From contig NZ_LNCD01000138.1 of assembly GCF_001542405.1 (NCBI RefSeq), forward strand, positions 62,001 to 126,000: 64,000 nt of DNA, written 5' to 3'. The notes under the pieces are model-generated. The model worked only from the letters and a program-made list of their open reading frames with translations. It was not told the DNA's origin and searched no databases. Position 1 is the first letter of the stretch. Each line of letters opens with the position of its first letter. This document shows, in pieces, positions 60,231 through 64,000 of the stretch. The position numbers and the translations under genes are program-made. This stretch comes from Rhizobium altiplani (GTDB lineage Bacteria; Pseudomonadota; Alphaproteobacteria; Rhizobiales; Rhizobiaceae).

Positions 60231-60981
60231 CGAAACGAACTCCGTCATGGCGGAACACCGGCGCGTAGGTATGCTTGGCGAGCCCGCCGAAATCCGCGCG
60301 CGCGATGGGCAGGTCATAGAGTACCGTCAGGTTTGCGGCGGTGAGCGCTTCTTCGGTCTGCCCGCAGACATATTTACTGCCGCTCGTCATCAACAGCACG
60401 TCGCTGGCGATCTCCACGGCGTGCTGCGGCATATGGGTGGAAAAGACAATTGTCATCCCGTGCGTGTCCCGAAGGTGTTCAAGCAGGCCGAGGACCTTGT
60501 CCTGGTTCTTGTAGTCGAGCGCCGCGCAGGGTTCGTCGAGCACCAGCAGATCGCATTCCGAGGTTAGTGCCTGGGCGATCATGACCAACTGCCTCTGGCC
60601 ACCGCTCAAAGAATTGAATGCCCGCGACTCGAAATCTTCGATCCCAAGCATCTGGAAGTAATGCCTGACGATCTCGTAGTCCCGTTTGCCCGGCGCGCCG
60701 AACAGGCCGAGATGACGCGCCCTTCCCATCAGGGCGATGTCGAGCGCGGAATAGGCGAACGGCACGTCGAAGAGTTGCGGCACGAAGCCCACCTGCCCAC
60801 CGATCGAAAGTCGCCCGGATTTGGGCTTCAGAACGCCGATCAGCGTGTTGATGAGGGTAGTCTTGCCGACACCGTTGGCACCGAGCACCGACAGTATCCG
60901 CCCGCGCTCCAGGCTCAGACTGTAGTCCCTCAGGATGATCCGGCCGCCACGTTCGACGGTGAGATTGCGTGCTTCAATCAC
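60223..60981 (-). CDS. Iron-siderophore-type ABC transporter, ATP-binding subunit
   Basis: The 252-residue ATPase is of the FecE/FhuC/BtuD type: Walker A LGANGVGKTTLIN, signature LSGGQRQLVMIAQAL, Walker B LLVLDEPCAALD and H-loop FSTHMPQHA. GTG 60981 was taken as start because AAGGGGGG lies eight bases ahead and the family N-terminus VIEARNLTVERGG begins there; an ATG at 61002 is the alternative. It overlaps the permease stop. The C-terminal 30 residues (FGGLAKHTYAPVFRHDG) are longer than usual. Confidence 0.9.
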   Translation of the reverse strand: MIEARNLTVERGGRIILRDYSLSLERGRILSVLGANGVGKTTLINTLIGVLKPKSGRLSIGGQVGFVPQLFDVPFAYSALDIALMGRARHLGLFGAPGKRDYEIVRHYFQMLGIEDFESRAFNSLSGGQRQLVMIAQALTSECDLLVLDEPCAALDYKNQDKVLGLLEHLRDTHGMTIVFSTHMPQHAVEIASDVLLMTSGSKYVCGQTEEALTAANLTVLYDLPIARADFGGLAKHTYAPVFRHDGVRFDV

Positions 60982-62056
60982 TGGACCAGCCCCCCTTAGC
61001 ATGCAGTTGGCGCAGGATTACCGCGAAAACGGGAACGCCGATTAGCGCGGTGATGATGCCGAGCGGAATCTCAGCCGTGGTCATGGTGCGGGCGAGGTTG
61101 TCGACCATCAGCAGGTAGATCGCGCCGAGAACGCCTGCGACAGGTAGCAGCCGCTGGTGGTCGGCGCCGACGAGCACGCGAGCGACGTGCGGAATGACGA
61201 GCCCGACCCAGCCGATGATACCGGAGGTCGCGACCACGCCCGCCGAAATCAGCGCCGAGGCGATGAGGATGATCCACTGCACCAGCACGACCTTCGTGCC
61301 GAGCGCCCGTGCCTTTTCCTCGCCAAGTGAAAGGATGTTGATCTGGAAACGCAGGAGATAGATGGCAACGGAGGACGGTACCACGGCAGCGGCGACCAGC
61401 AAAACATCCAGATAGTTGGTGGAGGCGATGCTTCCCATTAGCCAGTAGGTAATGGCAGGCAGCTTCTGAAAGGGATCGGCCAGCAGTTTTGCAATGGAAA
61501 TCGCCGCCGAAAAGAAAGCCGATATCACCACGCCCGCCAGGACCAGCGTCAGCATGCTGGTCCGCCCCCGCACCGTCGATAAGAGCTTGACGAGGAAAAC
61601 GCCGCCGATGCCGAAGAGGAATGCCATCGTCAGCAGGAAGTATCCCTGCAATCCGAAGAGAATTGCCAGCGTTCCGCCGAAACCCGCGCCAGACGTCACA
61701 CCGATGATGCCTGGATCGACCAGTGGATTGCGGAACAGGCCTTGCAGCGCCGCGCCCGAAACCGACAAGCCGAAACCGACAATCACCGCCGCCAGGATAC
61801 GCGGCAAGCGCACCTGCTCGACGACGACCTCCTGCACCGGATCCCAATAGGGAATGGTCAACGGGTGGACGTTGTCCATCAGGATATAGGTGACGTCAGT
61901 GACGGAAAGATCGTAACGCCCAATCGTCACGGAATAGAGAACCGCAAGAATGAGAAGGCAGATCATGACGGGAAGGACGGAAATCGAAGCCAGTTTCCGC
62001 CCCGCCCAGCCGGATGCGCTGCCGGCCGCCAACGCCTTAACCGAAGATCTCGACAT
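60974..62056 (-). CDS. Iron-siderophore-type ABC transporter, permease (FecCD family)
   Basis: The 360-residue protein has about ten membrane helices and the FecCD marks VRLPRILAAVIVGFGLSVSGAALQGLFRNPLVDPGIIGVTSGAGFGG and GIIGWVGLVIPHVAR shown here by their key parts. One permease gene implies a homodimeric channel. Its start overlaps the binding-protein gene by 20 bases. Confidence 0.9.
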   Translation of the reverse strand: MSRSSVKALAAGSASGWAGRKLASISVLPVMICLLILAVLYSVTIGRYDLSVTDVTYILMDNVHPLTIPYWDPVQEVVVEQVRLPRILAAVIVGFGLSVSGAALQGLFRNPLVDPGIIGVTSGAGFGGTLAILFGLQGYFLLTMAFLFGIGGVFLVKLLSTVRGRTSMLTLVLAGVVISAFFSAAISIAKLLADPFQKLPAITYWLMGSIASTNYLDVLLVAAAVVPSSVAIYLLRFQINILSLGEEKARALGTKVVLVQWIILIASALISAGVVATSGIIGWVGLVIPHVARVLVGADHQRLLPVAGVLGAIYLLMVDNLARTMTTAEIPLGIITALIGVPVFAVILRQLHAKGGWSSD

Positions 62057-63104
62057 ATTTCGTCGCCGGAGCGTTGCTTTCGGATTCGAGAATCGCCTTC
62101 ACCTGGTCGGCGGACAAGTCGGCGCCGTAGATCAGCTTATAGGTGTCGGCGATCTGCTTCTTGAATTCGGGCGCGAAATCGATGCCATGGGCAATCGCAG
62201 CGAGCCATTCCGACGTCAGGAAGATTTCGGGCGCATCGGGCGTGCGAGCGAATACGGGTTGCTTATAGACCCGCTTTTCCTTGACCGCCTTCAGGCTGGC
62301 CAACACCGGGTTGTCGAAGAAATCCTTGGGGTTGAGGTCGCTGGCATAGGCCGGAATCACGATGATGTCGGGGTTCCAGACGAGCAGTTGTTCGAAATCG
62401 ACGGTACGCCACCATTCGCCCGTATTGTCCGCCGCCGGGTTGGTTACGCCGCTGAGCGAAAGGTCTTGCGAACCGTTGGCGATGACCTGGATCTGGTCGG
62501 CCACCTTGTCGATATGAAGTACACTGGGAAGCTTGGACTTGTCGAGCTTGCCTACCTTGCCGTCGAGTGCCTTCAACGTATCCGCCTGCGTCTTCAGGAT
62601 CGCCTGGGCGCGGTCGTTACGGCCGGTCATGTAGCCGGTTAGCGTGATGTAGTCGAGGCGGTCTTGCTCCGTGCAGCACTGCCAGCCCACCACGGTGAGA
62701 CCGACGCGCTCCAGTGGCTCGATAATCTTTTCGTCGTGGGTCCACTGGATTACCGCGTCCGGCTTCTGCGCGAGGATCGCCTCGACATTGGGTACGAATC
62801 CGTCCTGCGCCGCGCTGGAATTGATCTTCGCCATTTCCGGCAGCATCTCGGCGTAGATGCCCTTCGTGAAATAGCGGTCCAGCGAATCCTTGTTCATCCC
62901 GGCGATGTTGCCTGCCTTTTCGTCGACGGCGCGATAGATTATCGGCGCGGACCGGACGATGGCGACAACGCGCTCCGGTGGCTTTTCAAACGTAATCGTT
63001 TTCCCTCGGTGATCGGTAAACGAGCTTTCGGCATGCAGCGTCGCCGGTGCAAAAAGTGCCAAGGACATGGTGAATGCGGATAACGTACGAAGGCGGCTGG
63101 ACAT
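62037..63104 (-). CDS. Iron-siderophore-type ABC transporter, periplasmic binding protein
   Basis: The 355-residue exported protein has a signal peptide (MSLALFAPATLHA end) and a class III binding-protein fold: FTDHRGKTITFEKPPERVVAI, VEAILAQKPDAVIQW and WNPDIIVIPAYASD. It belongs with FecB/BtuF/MolA-like binders; the ligand may be a ferric siderophore, haem, corrinoid or oxyanion. First gene of a four-gene operon whose members all overlap. A TGA-N9-TCA element lies upstream. Confidence 0.85.
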   Translation of the reverse strand: MSSRLRTLSAFTMSLALFAPATLHAESSFTDHRGKTITFEKPPERVVAIVRSAPIIYRAVDEKAGNIAGMNKDSLDRYFTKGIYAEMLPEMAKINSSAAQDGFVPNVEAILAQKPDAVIQWTHDEKIIEPLERVGLTVVGWQCCTEQDRLDYITLTGYMTGRNDRAQAILKTQADTLKALDGKVGKLDKSKLPSVLHIDKVADQIQVIANGSQDLSLSGVTNPAADNTGEWWRTVDFEQLLVWNPDIIVIPAYASDLNPKDFFDNPVLASLKAVKEKRVYKQPVFARTPDAPEIFLTSEWLAAIAHGIDFAPEFKKQIADTYKLIYGADLSADQVKAILESESNAPATKYVEIFG

Positions 63105-63530
63105 GATCGTCTCCTGGAATCAAACCCAATTTGTTGCACAATTGATGAGTGTCGTAGTCAAGTTTAGTCTGCATGTCTACTGCGCGCGGGGTTCGAAAAT
63201 AGTTCCTCCATCCAGCCGAAGGTCTGGAGACGCTCGTTTTCAACCAATGGCTATCCAGGTGGGGAGCTTCGGCTGGCGGATAGTGACACGCCGATCGCAT
63301 TGGCGCGGCGGAGCAGCGTTGTCAGCGTTGGCCCCGCATGGCGGGAGTCGCTCATGCGAAAGCATTCCTCGAGTCTGGTGGGCGCGTGATTTGACGCGAA
63401 GTGGACGTTCGGTCGCCCTCGGCCGAACGCACGCGCCGACGCTTCCCTTCGGAAGTTCGAAATCTCTGGTTTCAGTCCCATCATTTCAGCTATAAAATGG
63501 GAGACATCGCTCAAAGGGGATTCAAGACCC
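63105..63530. other. Divergent promoter region, no gene
   Basis: These 426 bp separate the importer operon from the methyltransferase gene. Near the importer lies an imperfect dyad CAATTTGTTGCACAATTG (63127-63144) and the element at 63146-63160. Nothing coding was recognised. Confidence 0.5.
63146..63160. promoter_or_regulatory. Possible iron-responsive (RirA/IRO-type) element
   Basis: TGAGTGTCGTAGTCA has the TGA-N9-TCA form of rhizobial IRO boxes bound by RirA and lies 42 bp upstream of the binding-protein gene. The central bases are less AT-rich than usual, so the match could be chance. Confidence 0.3.
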
Positions 63531-64000
63531 ATGCCCACAGAGAAGGAGGGCCGTGCGCCTGTTGCGCTGGAACAGCGCGACGTAAGCGCCGACCAGCGGA
63601 TGTTTTCGCCTTCCGTTGCGCGAAATTCGGCGCCGATCCTCGCGGTCCTAAAACGTGTCCTTCCAACACATGGCGCCGTGCTGGAGATTGGTTGCGGGAC
63701 CGGCGAGCACGCTGTGTGTTTTGCGGACGCAATGCCCAATCTCACCTGGCAGCCGAGCGATCCGGATGCCGACGCCCGCGCCAGCACGTCCAGCTGGATC
63801 AAATTCGCAGGGCTGGAGAATGTGCTGGCACCGCGGGATATTGATGTTTGCTCAGGACAATGGGGCGTCGAACAAACGGAGCATTTTGACGCCATCCTGT
63901 CGATCAATATGATCCATATCGCGCCATGGGCGGCAAGCTTAGGATTGTTCGCAGGAGCTGGCCGCTTGCTTCGCGCTGGTGGGCTTCTTGTCCTCTACGG
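63531..64000 (+). CDS. DUF938 class I SAM-dependent methyltransferase (3' end outside window)
   Basis: At least 156 residues are encoded before the window ends. DQRMFSPSVARNSAPILAVL is the DUF938 start, VLEIGCGTGEHAVCFADAMP the SAM-binding motif I, WQPSDPD motif II and FDAILSINMIHIAPW motif post-II. DUF938 proteins are methyltransferases of unknown substrate, widely conserved in proteobacteria. AAAGGGGA precedes ATG 63531 by ten bases. It is transcribed away from the importer operon. Confidence 0.9.
   Translation, partial: MPTEKEGRAPVALEQRDVSADQRMFSPSVARNSAPILAVLKRVLPTHGAVLEIGCGTGEHAVCFADAMPNLTWQPSDPDADARASTSSWIKFAGLENVLAPRDIDVCSGQWGVEQTEHFDAILSINMIHIAPWAASLGLFAGAGRLLRAGGLLVLY

Noticed and set aside
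1..64000. CRISPR arrays, tRNA or rRNA genes, intact insertion sequences
   Set aside because: No spaced direct-repeat arrays, cloverleaf-like sequences or transposase genes with terminal inverted repeats were recognised by reading; a dedicated search was not possible.

Overview
The window looks like a segment of a large accessory replicon (megaplasmid or chromid) of an alphaproteobacterium of the Rhizobiaceae (Sinorhizobium/Ensifer/Rhizobium type). Grounds: a Ti-plasmid-type conjugation block (traG-traD-traC / oriT / traA-traF-traB-traH), a plasmid-type ImuA-ImuB-DnaE2 mutasome with a GTTC-N7-GTTC LexA box, many solute-binding-protein transporters, LysR-type regulators, class III nucleotide cyclases, DUF736 and WGR plasmid genes, and high GC with short AT-rich patches at module borders. 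No rRNA, tRNA, CRISPR array or intact insertion sequence was recognised. All assignments are from reading the sequence; no database search was possible.

Layout. 0-5.2 kb: an exopolysaccharide block with a truncated glycosyltransferase, two paralogous polysaccharide pyruvyl transferases, a secreted glycosidase-like protein, and opposite them a membrane protein with a degenerate GGDEF domain. 5.2-6.4 kb has no intact gene and carries a clear terminator and possible gene debris. 6.4-19.2 kb is a catabolic island: a PAS protein and a PAS/AAA+/Fis regulator that lacks the sigma-54 contact loop, a PotDABC-type ABC importer, an omega-aminoaldehyde-type dehydrogenase, a class III omega-aminotransferase, then a LysR regulator divergent from glutaryl-CoA dehydrogenase and a family III CoA-transferase. 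Together these enzymes would make a complete 5-aminovalerate to glutarate to glutaryl-CoA to crotonyl-CoA route. 19.4 kb holds a ParB-like gene remnant with a perfect 24-bp tandem duplication. 19.9-23.6 kb is a redox cluster: pirin, Old Yellow Enzyme, cysteine hydrolase, LysR.

23.9-33.5 kb is the mobility block: DUF736, a small coiled-coil protein, WGR protein, traGDC, oriT and traAFBH. No trb mating-pore genes or quorum-sensing regulators lie in the window. 34-37.8 kb: an MFS permease and an adenylate cyclase/TPR protein. 37.9-47.4 kb is a DNA-damage block: dnaE2, imuB, a frame-disrupted imuA, a Cys-rich small protein coupled to dinB, a membrane-anchored nuclease, a probable small RNA with an anti-Shine-Dalgarno loop, and a SRAP-domain protein. 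47.6-50.7 kb: a GAF-Fis activator, a 40-bp perfect palindrome, an aldehyde dehydrogenase and its DUF779 partner.

51.1-57.3 kb: an operon of two paralogous oligopeptide-type binding proteins followed by a membrane nucleotide cyclase, with no permease or ATPase; this is the best candidate for an undescribed signalling unit. 57.7-58.8 kb: a small exported protein and a fluoride riboswitch with crcB. 58.9-63.1 kb: an iron-siderophore-type ABC importer whose genes all overlap, ending in a gene of unknown function with two glutamine-amidotransferase-like halves. The window ends inside a DUF938 methyltransferase gene.
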